Shown here in pieces: positions 1 to 13,000 of a stretch of DNA of 64,000 nt. Made by a program: the position numbers and the translations under genes. The notes beneath the pieces were generated by a model. That model made no database searches and had not been told where the DNA came from. It worked only from the letters and a program-made list of their open reading frames with translations. Source of the DNA: Haliclystus octoradiatus (lineage: Eukaryota > Cnidaria > Staurozoa > Stauromedusae > Haliclystidae); assembly GCA_916610825.1 (NCBI GenBank), contig OU744446.1:33523436-33587435 (forward strand), in the 5' to 3' direction. Position 1 is the first letter of the stretch. Each line of letters opens with the position of its first letter.

Positions 1-107
1 GAGTCACAAAGAGTATTAAAAATATTTCATCAGTAAAATGCAGTACTTTATGTGTCATGAATAAAGAATTATGTCATTTCAAGCGGCATAGATGGACTGA
101 TTCACAG

Positions 108-194
108 GATGGTACATATTGTGATTTTTTGACTGCTATTGGTGATAGTGTTGATAAAATGGTTTTGATCAGTAATGAAAACAGTCCAGTATAT
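108..194 (+). CDS. Weak candidate exon at the left edge
   Basis: An 87-nt open stretch (DGTYCDFLTAIGDSVDKM and so on) lies between a CAG and a good donor GTAAGT at 195. It would leave phase 0, which does not fit the phase-1 start of the exon at 978, and the upstream pyrimidine tract is poor. It may belong to another transcript or be chance. Confidence 0.2.
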
Positions 195-977
195 GTAAGT
201 ATGATCTTTGGAATTACCTGCTATCGATGTAATGCATAGAGGACTTGCAGTCATGTAATTGCGAAAAATTGTTCGTGGAACTCGATTTTAGGGCATCTGT
301 AGGTTATTTAATCTAAAATTATGGCCGTGGTGCGTCAATCTTACAGTCGGTGACATCCATGCATTACGGGTATCAGTTTCTATATTAGTAGTAATATATA
401 AGTTAAATTGTGCACTAGTCGTCATACTGCATTTTGATTGGTTAAGGTATTTTTTGATAGAACACTGACAAATTTGGGAAAATGGACAAACAGGGATTCA
501 GAAAATCCAAGCTTTCTAAAGTGTCAGAACAAATAATTCATTGGTATACAAATTAATCATGATAATCAGCTTGTATTTGTTAGTATTTACATGGGTTTTG
601 TGTTTTCTGTTTACATATAAGTTTTGGTGTATGTAATATGAAAACAGAAAAACTTTAACAGTAAAATATTTTTTTAATTTTGCATTTGTTTGTATTTTGG
701 TTACCTCCTACAATTCGGCATTATGCAGGCCTAGGTCTTAGTAAATAGTTTAAATATTTAAGTTTTACTATTACAGTTAGTCATACCATGAATACATGTA
801 TTAAATTTCTTCTCATGGCTTGACATGGACTTGAGATACTGTGTTTAAAATTCAAACATAAATCTAAAGTTTGCTGCTAAAACATTGTGATTATTTTGTT
901 TTTATTTGTCCAAACTATATTATTTCCATTGAAACAGCTCATGTTGCATGTCTTTTTAAGTGATTGACTGATTGCAG
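195..977. other. Stretch without recognised features
   Basis: AT-rich sequence between the weak left-edge candidate and the exon at 978. I see no coding exon, repeat pair or RNA gene here; it is probably intron. Confidence 0.4.
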
Positions 978-1082
978 CACTCTTGCGAGTTGTTTATTGG
1001 GATTTAGACCCATGTGTTCCCCCTACAGCAAACGAGAAATCGAGGCCATATGGATTTCAAGTATTTTTTAGAGAACTATCAG
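978..1082 (+). CDS. Candidate exon upstream of the linker, plus-strand gene
   Basis: A 105-nt stretch after acceptor GACTGATTGCAG and before donor GTATAA is open in phase 1 to phase 1. It includes YWDLDPCVPPTANEKS, a Pro-containing linker-like piece. It is placed in the gene only by phase and by its position, without a paralogous exon to support it. Confidence 0.4.
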
Positions 1083-4000
1083 GTATAAATTTCTGCTACT
1101 GTAAATTTCTTCATGTGATCGGGCATGTGATTTGTCAATTTCTTTTCAAATCAAATAGATATCATAATAATCAAACCATTTCAATGACACGTTTATTTTC
1201 ACGCTCATTTCTTTTTAAATTTCTTGCCAGACAAGAGGTAAATTGTGATTTAAAGTATCCTTTTCCTCACACACGAAAAAAATTGACAGCGACATTCGTT
1301 GTAACGTATCGTTTTCTTTGCGTGTGAGAAAGCTATATGTCACTGCCAAACAAACAAAATTAAAGTATCGCAGCAAATTAATCGAAGGGTTATACCCCAC
1401 ATGGCAACGAAAACCCATATGTTTATAGTGCTTTTCCTGGCAGAAGTGGATATCATGTGGTACAAATCAACTAATCCGAAACTTGTGTGTTTTCATAGTG
1501 ATTATTAAATGAAATAAAATTTATTGTCTTTGAAATGATATTTTGTTTATTATTCCTTTTAGAGATTCAAAGACATGAGAGGTAATATTTATTTTCTAAC
1601 AAATTTTTATTTGATATATTTTCACGAAAGTGCATGCATGCCTATATGCATTTCTTCCGCTATATGATATTTGGGTCAATAGTTGTGTTCTTTGGACCAA
1701 TCTAATAAAATGATAGAATAGCCTAGTATTTAGCGTATCAACTGAAGCAAATGCCTTGTGTTATGTTTGTGTATAGTATTGCCCCCGAGGCGAGTTTGGT
1801 GGTATTTGTGTAATTGTTTGAATTGTAAAATATGATTCATAATCTAACTCAGTATCAATAGTAGCTGGAAATGCTCAATGGCTGGAGTGTGTAATGAACC
1901 TTGAGAACATAATACTGCATATCAGAATAGTCCAAAAAACATGACATTTTTAAATGTTATCGGGCCCATCGATTTTCTGGTATAAAATCCTTTGAAGACA
2001 GGTCGTGCAAAAATTTTATTTTAACTTGACATTAGAAAACGGGTTCACAAGGCCACGCTAAATTATTACGTAAATTGATAAAGAAAACGTTATAGTATTT
2101 TTCTATGAAGCGGAATCGGGGTCATAATTCCGAACGTTCGTGCCGTCGTTGGATTTCCGTGTCGTTGGGGAATTTCACTCCGTGTTTCCATTTCGTCGTC
2201 ATCTGCGTTGCCATCTGCGCAGTCAATTTTGGAATCGAGGTCAATTTTGTGAGCTGTGGAGTCGTCGTTGAATCTCTCTTCGTTGTTGTCATTCCGTCGT
2301 CTGCGCCGCCATTTGCGTCGCCATCTGCGCAACTATCAAATTGTCTCTAACTTTTGACTACGGTGTTTTATTACCAAGAGGAAGGTTTTCGATTTACGTT
2401 TGATATTATCTACACTCGATTTTAATTACTGTCAGATTCAGGATTAGCATTCATTGCTTACTTTATTGTTCGTTTTCAAATAGTTGTTATAAGGTTTTAT
2501 TAGAGGTCTGGATTGTGAAATATTCACATTTATATGACGGATAAACAATGGAAATGTTTGCAATTTATTAATATGATTATGTCATTAATTGAGAAAGATT
2601 TATAGCTATTATAGGAAAATGTAACTGGAGGCAGACTCCGAAAATGCAACATTAAAATCCATGAAATACTTATATTTTGTGTAGTGTTTTGTTGTCGCGT
2701 TTCACATCTAACACCATTTAAAGTACTTGTATGTTGTTTTCAAACGTTGCCTCGAATACTGCTCCTCAGAAAATGTAAGAATCTAGGACAATAGGATTGA
2801 TGCCATTGATCAGAATGAAAAAGTTACACTACAGCAAGACTACAAAATGTCCAATATTTTGAATATGCGTATGCTGCTTCTATATTTCATGGATTTTGAT
2901 TTTGCTTTTCCGAGTCTGTCTGTCAGTGTCAACCTTAAATCACATGTTCCTAAAATAATTATATGTTTCTCAATATATAAACTGCAAACATCAATGCCAT
3001 CGTTTTCTATATTCATATAAGCTTGAATATTTTACAAACCAGAACTCTTATAATTCTTATAAAACTAAATAATCACTGTATTTTCCAGAAATTCTCCCGT
3101 TAAACTAAAGCCACTTAAAATTTGACCTGACGGACCCTGAAATTCATTCTTTGTGATGTTTTCAATTTGATGCGCAGATGACAGCGCAGATGACGAGGGA
3201 ATAGAAACATGGAATAAAATTCAACGACGACGCGAAAATCCAACGACGGCACGAACGTTCGGAATTATGACCCCGATTCTGCTTCACATTTTTCAAACCC
3301 AAATATGTCGTATTTGTGAAAACAATTTCTTACTTTTTCTTAGGCATGGTTCTGAGGTAATGATCTGAATAATTTGAATAAATTAATATGTATCTCATGT
3401 ATATCTATGGCCTGAATCATTAATTGTTAAATAGTCTTTTCACAGTACTGCAAACGACGTTAGAGTTATTGTCATTTAATATGACGACCTACAAATAGAA
3501 CATTAAAATGAGTATATTTGAAATTTCATGCTCATTCTATTTCAGCAATTCCACTTCCGAAAACTACAACAGCTCCTCCTCCATCTATTGTAACAACTCA
3601 AGGAACTGTGAAGCCAGTTTTTCGAAAGTCAGGGGAAAAAGGTACACAAAATAATTTAAACATAATTAAGCTGTGAATGGAAGCTAGAGATCAACCTCAT
3701 TATTTTCTACATTTCAGTCAATCGAGTTCGGTGTTATCAATTTTGTACTAGATGGTCATTTACAATTGTTGTTACATTCGATCCAAATAATCCACCAACA
3801 AGCATCATCAATGAATACAATGAATACAAACAGGATACAAACGAATTCTATTGGATGGAATGCAAAGACTACATGGTAATTGATAATGAAAGTGACAAAC
3901 TGTGAAAATTGTTTATGTTTCATGTAAATCAGTACAGTAATCCACACATGACAACAAACTAGGACATCAAAGCAACACAAGGTATCTATTACACACCGCA

Positions 4001-7000
4001 TATTCAAATCTCCGTCAAATCATCGTTCAGAAATCCTGAATGTTTGCTCGTGGTTTGCCTAAATTATTGATTATCTTGATTCTAACCACTATTTTATGTT
4101 ACAAAATTTATTATATCATACTGCCCATAAAAGTATTAGGAATAGAAACAACATACTTATGTGGACAGCCTTTCCACACGCACTACATAGAGAAGTTGTA
4201 TTTCTTGCAAGAATACTGTGAAGGCTTTGCATAAGTGTGACAAAGACAGAAAACGGAGTGCTTCTTCTATAGCTGTAGAACGTTCACAAAACAACCTACC
4301 AAATATCAACACTTACAAATACTTTGCATGTTTCAAGGTTGCTTCACTAATTGTTTTTATAACAAATTTCTTGCTTTTACCCATTGTTTTGCACAGCTTT
4401 CAACAGCCTATGACTTTTTAGAAAACTAAAGGGCGAATCTGACAAATATCAATCTTTGAATAAAATCAAATCAACAACAACAACAGACATATCCTTTGTT
4501 GTGCTTAATCTATTCACTATAATATCCTTTTGTAAATTCTAATTTGCCCTATGGCTAAACCAAACTAAGTTAACTCTACAACATGGTAAACAGAATATTC
4601 AACAGGCTGCATGGAGTCATGCGCAGTAGCATCCTGTCCCGTCTGATATTTTGGCCACATCTGAATTAAATCTGAATCTCGCACGATTGACTGTACTTCG
4701 GTTTGATTTGTATTTCAAACTCAACTTGACTTTGAGATTTCTGATGGCGGCCAGAAAAATGGCGGTCTTGTCCGAAAGTAATGAGATTAAAGTTTCAAAA
4801 TAACAGCTTTTGACAATAGTCATCGTCATATAATATAATTTGTGTGGATACAAAGTTCTTATCCTGGTCATCGTAGAATTCCAGGACAGTTGATGTAACA
4901 TTTATCAATTATTTGCACGTCTACGTTGTTACTTATCGACGAACAGTCTAACAGAGACAGAGTACACGGTGTATTTTTAAATAGCTAATATTGAATATTG
5001 GACAGGATAAGGGAAGATATTTGAAAAATTAACATGAAGTATGGTGTAATCTAACTCAGCTTTGAATAGTAAGATATGATAATATCAATATAACATCAAA
5101 ACATGAATAGATTGTACACATAGAATCCGGCATAGAATAGGCTAGTCTATATTTTCTAAAGTCATTGCTCATAGGCCTTCAATTCATAGTCTATAACCTA
5201 CATTAATCAGGAAAGTAAGGGAAGGAGCTCACTCAATCAACTGCGGTAATAATTGATGATAGTGAGGCTTAGTGATCCATTGTCTATGATATGATTACCA
5301 TATATACATGTATTTATCAGCTTTAATTTTAATCAATTCATTGAATAAGAAATTGATTTTTCAAATCTTTATAATTCTCAAACATTCAATATATTTCAAA
5401 ATGTTAGTTATGATATGATATATTAATATAGTACTTCTTATCGATAAAATCTCTACCAAGCCACAGAGTTTTGACTGAAACAAGTCAGTTGCAGTGTGTT
5501 GCGCTGAAAGTCGTCATACCATAAACAATTATATTGAAGCTTCAAAACTAACAGCGTGCAGTATTAATCAATTCAGAAAATATCAATTATCTGAATTCCA
5601 TAAAACAATGTAAATATTTAAAAATGCATGAATGAACGATAGCCTTTTAATCAATTTATTTCAATTTTAAAAACTACAAGTAGGCGTAACTGTAGTATAG
5701 TTCAATGATAGCAAGAGCCAGTATATATGTTCATGCCATCTTGAAGCAAGACCATACGCATTGAAGTGTGCATCAGATCGAATTTACACAAAATTGATTA
5801 CGGGTATGAATGTTGTAATGATCCGATTCCAATCCGATTTGAAGCAATATGCCAATTATAAATATAATCCGATTCGAGGCAAATAATTTGTAATTAATGT
5901 AAACTAATTCAAGTTTTTAATGTATAGATTTATGGATGATTGCTTGATACAGTCTCAGGCGCTTTAATCAGATGTCTTTTAACTTGATGCTGGATATTCT
6001 GCGTTAGACACTTAGTTACTACTACTGTGATAAAATACAAAACTACCACACAGCAATAATAAATACCAGCATGAATAAATGTGACGTACTATCACTGTAT
6101 GTCGTATAGCTGGCTTTGCTATAACAACAACTAATTGATATTCGAGACCCAATGGATAGTGAGCACAATGAAGGCTAAACTGTATCTCATTTATTATTCA
6201 ATCTACACATAGACAACATAGATAGATTACAGGAATTATATAGGGTGCTGACATGAGACAGTCACATACAGCACATCAAAATGATAATACAATACGTACA
6301 ATGAATCAATAATCTTGATCATTTCCTTGAAGAAATTGTATAATTCATTTCACATCAAACGTGTAATTGATGTACTAGAGAGTGGAATACTAGAGAGTGG
6401 AACATGAATGTCGCTATATGTACAAGAAGCAGTCAGTTGAGAGGAAACTAGAACACATTGATTAATCGCTACAAAGTACAAATACTCTTCCAAGTTTCAA
6501 AATCCAAAATCATCTGGAATCAATAAATACAAATTCGACCCAATCCAAAGACCTAAAATATCACTACCTGGATGCGATCCAATCTGATTGGATTCGCACA
6601 TCTTTAATACGCAGGTGCAAAATAAATGAGGCTCAAAACTTTCAGAGGTTAAATTTGTTATTCACAACTAACATATATATGTACTTTTGGAATGGTCAAG
6701 TTCTTTAATTATTATATTTTCTTATTCGTAATTGACAATATTGTCACTCTAGTTTTACTTTCGTTGTGGGTTTGATTTTAAACACAGCCAAAAAGGTTGA
6801 AGGTTGTTCACTTAAATTATACCTGTCAGATATGACTCTGTGATAGTATGATTAATGTAGATTCTATTACAAAGTTTATATTATAGAGGCCAGAGGGTAT
6901 GATTCTTCATTACTCAGAAATTTGGTCCTGATGCTTTTAAGCAAGTTTCTTTTAAATTTTATTTCATTTTATTATTACAAAATATTTCATTAATTATTTT

Positions 7001-10000
7001 CATATGATTTTCACATAGATTTATCTTTGGTTGGTGCTACGCAAATAAGTAGGCATATTCCCCTACGAAAAATTTGTTGAGTCCATAACTATTCATGAAC
7101 CTTAAATACAAGGCTGTTTTACAAATTCTGGGCAGTAGTCACTTTTCTGAGAAGTTATTTTAAATGTAGTTTTTCGATTTGAATAGGCCTTTCAAGAAAC
7201 ATTAGAATAACTGTTGTGTTGAGCCGTTTCAACTTTTCAAAGTGCAGTACTATACATACTGATCTTCATACTATACACTTATTTTTGTGCTGCTTTCAAT
7301 TCTTCTTACTGACAATTTTTACAGCCTTGATAGTTTGGGCTGAACGCAGCTATAGCTGGTTAAATGACCTGTTTTTCATGAACAATTCATGAATATTTGT
7401 TGGTCCATTTAAAGTTCAAGAACTGTTATCACAGCCTGCATTTTGCGTATACTTTTACGGATTAACCAAAGAGCAGCAGACTAGGTGGCAGCCATGGGCC
7501 TTGTGAGAGGATCAAAAACAGACGGGGAAACTTGCACTAGCGCAAGTTAAATAGGCACCTTCTCTAAACATTCTTGAGCACGAGCTTTACTTAGCGTATA
7601 CTTTATTTCTAATCATCGATAATATAAAGGACACCAATGCCATGTATCCTTGTTCAGTAGATTATGTAGGCAATCAAGGTGTTTTTGCATACTGTTGGTT
7701 CTCCCAGACGTCAGCACAGTATTCGAAATGATGGAAAACAAAGGCATCAAACAAAATCTTTCTTGTTTGTAGATGTAAACATCAAGTGAAACTTACTACT
7801 GTTGTGCAGGAACGTTTTCTAATTCATGATTGGTAAATTGATAGTTGTTAAATGAATTCAATTAATTTCGACAATACAGGCAAAGAGAAATTGCTCCATA
7901 ATTATTGTTATCCTGTTTATGAATATATTTGTGAATAGGGCTAATTTGACTACCTTGAACAATGCACACTGAAAATACCCACGTGACAAGAGAGAGATTC
8001 AAAACTCAGAGGGGGTGTAAGAGGAGAGTTTCCAATAAAATCGGTACAAAATTAGAAATGCATTTGATTGATTCTGAAGTGACTTAAAAGAAGGTAGTAG
8101 GGGAGACAGATTAGCTACAAGACTCGAGTAACAATGGCTTCAAAGGTTTTGGTACAGCATTGTGCTGCCCAGGGTTGCACCCATGTAGCTTTTTCTGCTA
8201 CAGTATTCCAGGACCACGCCAAACGCCTAGTCTTATTAAAATTAATTTGAAAACAATGGCCACATGCCCCATTGCCAGAATTCATAGTGGTCACCTCTAT
8301 ACAGCAGCCACCCGTCTACAGTGGTCACTCTTGGTATGCTTGAAATAGTATTTTCTATCTAATCAACCCTGCATATAAAGGCCACCTGCATCTAATGGTG
8401 TGATGGGATAATTTTGTTTCACTTCGCAGTTTACAATTTAAATTTAACCACATAAGCTTCAAGCTCGTTTGCATGGGAATGAATGTCTGAACAGCAGTCA
8501 AATTTATAATCAACTAATTGAAATTACTATTAGCTCTATTACATGAAAGTTACTGGTACGTATAGATAAAATACATTTTGTGAGGCGATGAGGAATCAAA
8601 CCCTGGTCTCCCACAGGGACTACATGCACTCTACTATTGAGCTACCATTCTACATTGATCAATTTATCTATCTCTCATAGCTGGCTGCTATACACAGATT
8701 TCAACTGTATCTAGCCTATTTCTAAACTTCAACTCATTATTTTGATATTTGCTTGAAGAACATCAATTTTCATAAATGTATGATATTTTTAGTAAAAGAG
8801 TACACACACAGAAGTAGGCCCTACACGAAATATAAACCATCCCTCTATTGTTTCATGATTTCTGCCAAGGCATGTTAGGGGCATATTTGCTATTGAAATG
8901 TTAACATTTCTCTTTGCCGATTACTAGGCTTAATCTACAAAACATATGTCCGCGTACAGTCGAGCTCTCAGCCTCCCGTATGTCTAACATAATTTTCTAG
9001 GAGGTAGTTTAATATCACGAGACATCCTGATGAAGATTACCGATGTTGCTTAAATTTTAATTATCTTGACTCATCACCTCAGAATGCCGTCTCTTTCAAC
9101 TTTGTAGCCTAGGGGCCTACCCTTTATAAATCAAAAATTAGCTTAGCCTATAATCTTGTAGATTGTCCATTAGTTATTTGTTGTGTAAGTATCTCATATT
9201 GATGCATATACACACATGTTGATACATATTAATTAATAATTATTATAGGCAAGGTGTAAAGGATTATGACAAAGTAATCGTCCCAAATGCCACAATTATC
9301 CTGTTTCTGCAAGTGGTTAAGAATCCATTTATTAGCTGTGCTATATCCACGGTGGAACACTTTATCAGAGGATTTTGTTCTGCAAGTAGCCTACATTTCT
9401 ATGATCTTAAACAATATTACAAACATTTACTCTGGCTCAGTGTTGCAAAGTCTACAATACAAATAGATAAGTTTGTTTACTATTTCAGATAAGTTGTTTT
9501 TAAAAACAATAATTATTAGTTTTCAAATGAATTGAGATACTGCATACAAGGTTGTGGTGTGTGCTTGTGTGTAGTGGAGACCAAAAGCTCTTCCATAATA
9601 GTCGCTCATTAATGTTAGCTTTTTTGTTATTTAATAAATACTATATCAGATCAAAGACAGTGGATCACTAAGCCTATCTATCATCAGTTAGTACCTTAGC
9701 CCTTACTTGATTGAGTGAGCTCCTTCCCTTACTTTTCTGATTAATGTAGGTTATGGACTATGATTTGAAGGTAGGCTAGTCTACGAGCAATGACTTTAGA
9801 AAATATAGACTAGCCCATTCTATGTGTACAATCTATTCATGTTTTGATGTTATATTGATATTATCATATCTTACTATTCAAAGCTGAGTTAGATTACACC
9901 ATACTTCATGTTAATTTTTCAAATATCTTCCCTTACCCTGTCCAATATTCAATATTAGCTATTTAAAAATACACCGTGTACTCTGTCTCTGTTAGACTGT

Positions 10001-13000
10001 TCGTCGATAAGTAACAACGTAGACTTGCAAATAATTGATAAATGTTACATCAACTGTACTGGAATTTTACGATGACCAGGATAAGAACTTTGTATCCACA
10101 CAAATTATATTATATGACGATGACTATTGTCGAAAGCTGTTATTTTGAAACTTTAATCTCATTACATTCGGACAAGACCGCCATTTTCTGGCCGCCATCA
10201 GAAATCTCAAAGTCAAGTACAGTCAATCGTGCGAGATTCAGATTTAATTCAGATGTGGCCAAAATATCAGACGGGACAGGGTGCTACTGCGCATGACTCC
10301 ATGCAGCCTGTTGAATATTCTGTTTACCCTACAACATACTAATCATAAAAAACACCCTTTTGGAAACATGTGCTCTTCTATACTCTAGCCTCACATTCGC
10401 AATTAATACATCTAAATGAGGCTAGTGAATAATGTTCAATTTAAACATTAAGTATAATCAATAACAAATTATGCTAAACTGAAGAAAGTTGAAGTCATAA
10501 CACTCCCCCTTAGTGCAATCTTTAATGTACGATATAATCATGCACTTCATAGTTTATACTTTCATCAGTTTCATTGAACATCTACAGTAAATTGTTGTTC
10601 TCTTTCTGGTTAAACGATGTTATGCTTTAGTTCAGCGGCCGTTGCAATGAAGCATAACTTTGTGATTGGTCTTTGATAAGTATCTTTTCTTGACTGCACC
10701 TTCACTTTTCTTACCATTCCATCTGCACCTGGATACGTATATCTGATTATACCCAACTCCTACATTGCTCTTGGAGCATCTGAACCAACATTACTCTTGT
10801 GCAGTATAACCAACTTTCTCCAGCCATTTTGGAAGTAGAAGAAGAGAGCGAGGCATATTCTACATCCAAGCTCTCCAAAACGTTTGAACTCTTCTCTCTA
10901 TAGCATCAACTCTTTTTGGTAATACAACTGCACATTCATTGGTAACCATTGATCGTGGAACACACTCTCCGTGTCTGTGGAGTAAGAAATTTGGAGTTAT
11001 TATTCCATCTGCTTTAAGTGGGTCTTGACCTCTGTGTGGCCATAATGGTCTTGAATTAATCAAGTAGGAAATCTCATAAAGCACCGTACTCCACTCATCT
11101 CCAGATAATAACTTGTCATGATAGCCGACAACAACATCTAAGGCACATCGATTAGATCGAATAAGTCTTTCCACGCGTCCATTCATATGTCATGCTGTTG
11201 GTGTGCTCCATATCCACTGGAAATTTACTCCTCTTTTATCATTTTCTGTTCTGAGTTCTTTCACAATAACTTGGTTGTCCCAATTTTCTCTTTCTTTTGC
11301 AATAGAATCCTCTGATTCTACAAAGTTAGTACCATAATCCGAATACATGGTTGACACTTTGGCACCTTTTAGTGACACAAATCTTCTAAATGGAGATAGG
11401 AACTTCTCGTTTGACATTCCCTCACCTCCTTCCATGTCATAACAAAATTCAATATGAACAGGACGAACTGTTGAACAAGTAAATAAGGCAGCATGTCCAT
11501 TCATGACTGATCTTATGCCAACTTTGGTTTTAAATGGTCCAAAAAAATCTACAGCAGTGTGTTTGAATGATGGCTCACCAATTGCAAACAGAATTCAGGT
11601 ATTTTTCCCATTTGTTGACTCAATAACGGATTCCATCTCTTTCTACATTCAATGCAGCGATTTTTAACGTAATCAAATAACTTTTTTGCTTTACAAATCC
11701 ATAGACCACATTGTTCAGCCATAATTTTTACATCGATTTGATCCTCCACGACCAACTTGACTATGAATGCGTTCCGCTAGCAATAACAGAATGTGACATC
11801 TGTCTGCTTCTTCACATGTGTTACCTTTTGGGAATTTTACGGTGGGGATGATAACCGGGGCTGCAACATTGAGATGGAATTCCTCCATACAATGTAGTCT
11901 CCCGCCAACTCTCACTACTTTGTGTTGTGCGTCATATACAGCACATAGTTTTCTATATTTGAGATCTGATTTGAATTTCTCTCTACCTTGCATGGCTTGT
12001 AAGAATAGCATTTCGGCTTCTTCTGTAGTTTGAACTTTGCTGTGTTGTTTCACTAAGTCGACTGCTTCAATCCATGATGTTGCTTTTGATGTTGTTTCTA
12101 AGATCTTTCCAGTTTCTTTAATATCACTAATTTTCTATTCATCATCTTCAGTTAAGTCTCTAAATTGAGCTACTTGGATTCTTGCATTCTTTACTTCTTT
12201 CTTCGTGTCCCTTCTTTTTTTCAATTATGCTTCTTTTTTCTTGGTGGTAATACTTCTTCCAGTACTTTCTCTTTATCGATGGCTTCTTTTACTTCTGTTG
12301 ATTCAAATTGTGGGATGATTTCTTCCTTCAAGAAGCTTGGTCCTTCATAAAACTGCTGCAAGTCAGGCTGTGGAGTTTCTTTTGTCAAAACATCTGCTAT
12401 GTTTTTTGCAGTTGGAGCACAACGAAATCGCTCACTGTCCACACTCTCTTGAATTTCAGCTACCCTTGTTTCTACAGATACCTTGTTTCTGTTGCTATCT
12501 TTTGCACGAATCCAATGAAGAACAACTTTCGAATCTATCCAGTATGTTACTGACTTAGGGTCGCAATGTAATGATTTCATCACTGATTTTACCAGTCTTA
12601 CCATGACTAGTGCTCCGAAAAATTCAATTCTCGGGATTGTCCAGACACCTTTCACTGAATGTAACAAACTATTTAGATGCGACATAATGAGTTTCTATGC
12701 TTCCATCATCAGTTTGCCATCTGAAATAACAACAGTTCCATATGGTTCTCTGCCACCGTCCGAAAAAGCATGTACTTCAACATCTCCTGTGCTATTACTC
12801 GGTGTCAAACTTCTTTTGATGCATGAATCAAGATATGTTGTTGCATTTATCATATTTTCTCTCCATCTTTCAGAAAGTTGATTACCAAGCTTGTCATCCC
12901 AATCATAATTGTGACGCCACAGCTGCAGGAATTGTATTCTTAGACCAACCATTACAGGGTTTAGAATGCCTAATGGGTCCCATATGCTGGCTATAAACCC

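Larger units (their letters stand above)
4585..10328. mobile_element. 5744-bp non-autonomous transposon with about 700-bp inverted termini and 9-bp target duplication
   Basis: The element begins GGTAAACAGAATATTCAAC and ends with its inverse. The left arm (4585 to about 5295) and right arm (about 9645 to 10328) are near-identical inverted copies with a few small indels, including a roughly 30-bp gap. It is flanked by CTACAACAT at 4576-4584 and 10329-10337; the intact LTR has a single CTAAAACAT at that place, proving insertion. Long inverted termini with a 9-bp duplication are typical of Mutator-like or foldback elements. No transposase frame is visible inside, so it is presumably mobilised in trans. 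Class assignment is inference. Confidence 0.85.

Noticed and set aside
2090..2350. Arg-rich and Val/Ser-rich frames of about 80 codons on both strands
   Set aside because: They overlap each other in the GC-rich inverted end of the 2.1-kb element and have no recognisable domain.
4617..4901. 94-codon minus frame in the left arm and its 84-codon partner at 10042-10296
   Set aside because: They are the two inverted arms of the 5.7-kb transposon; the similarity reflects the repeat and the frames are interrupted by an indel.
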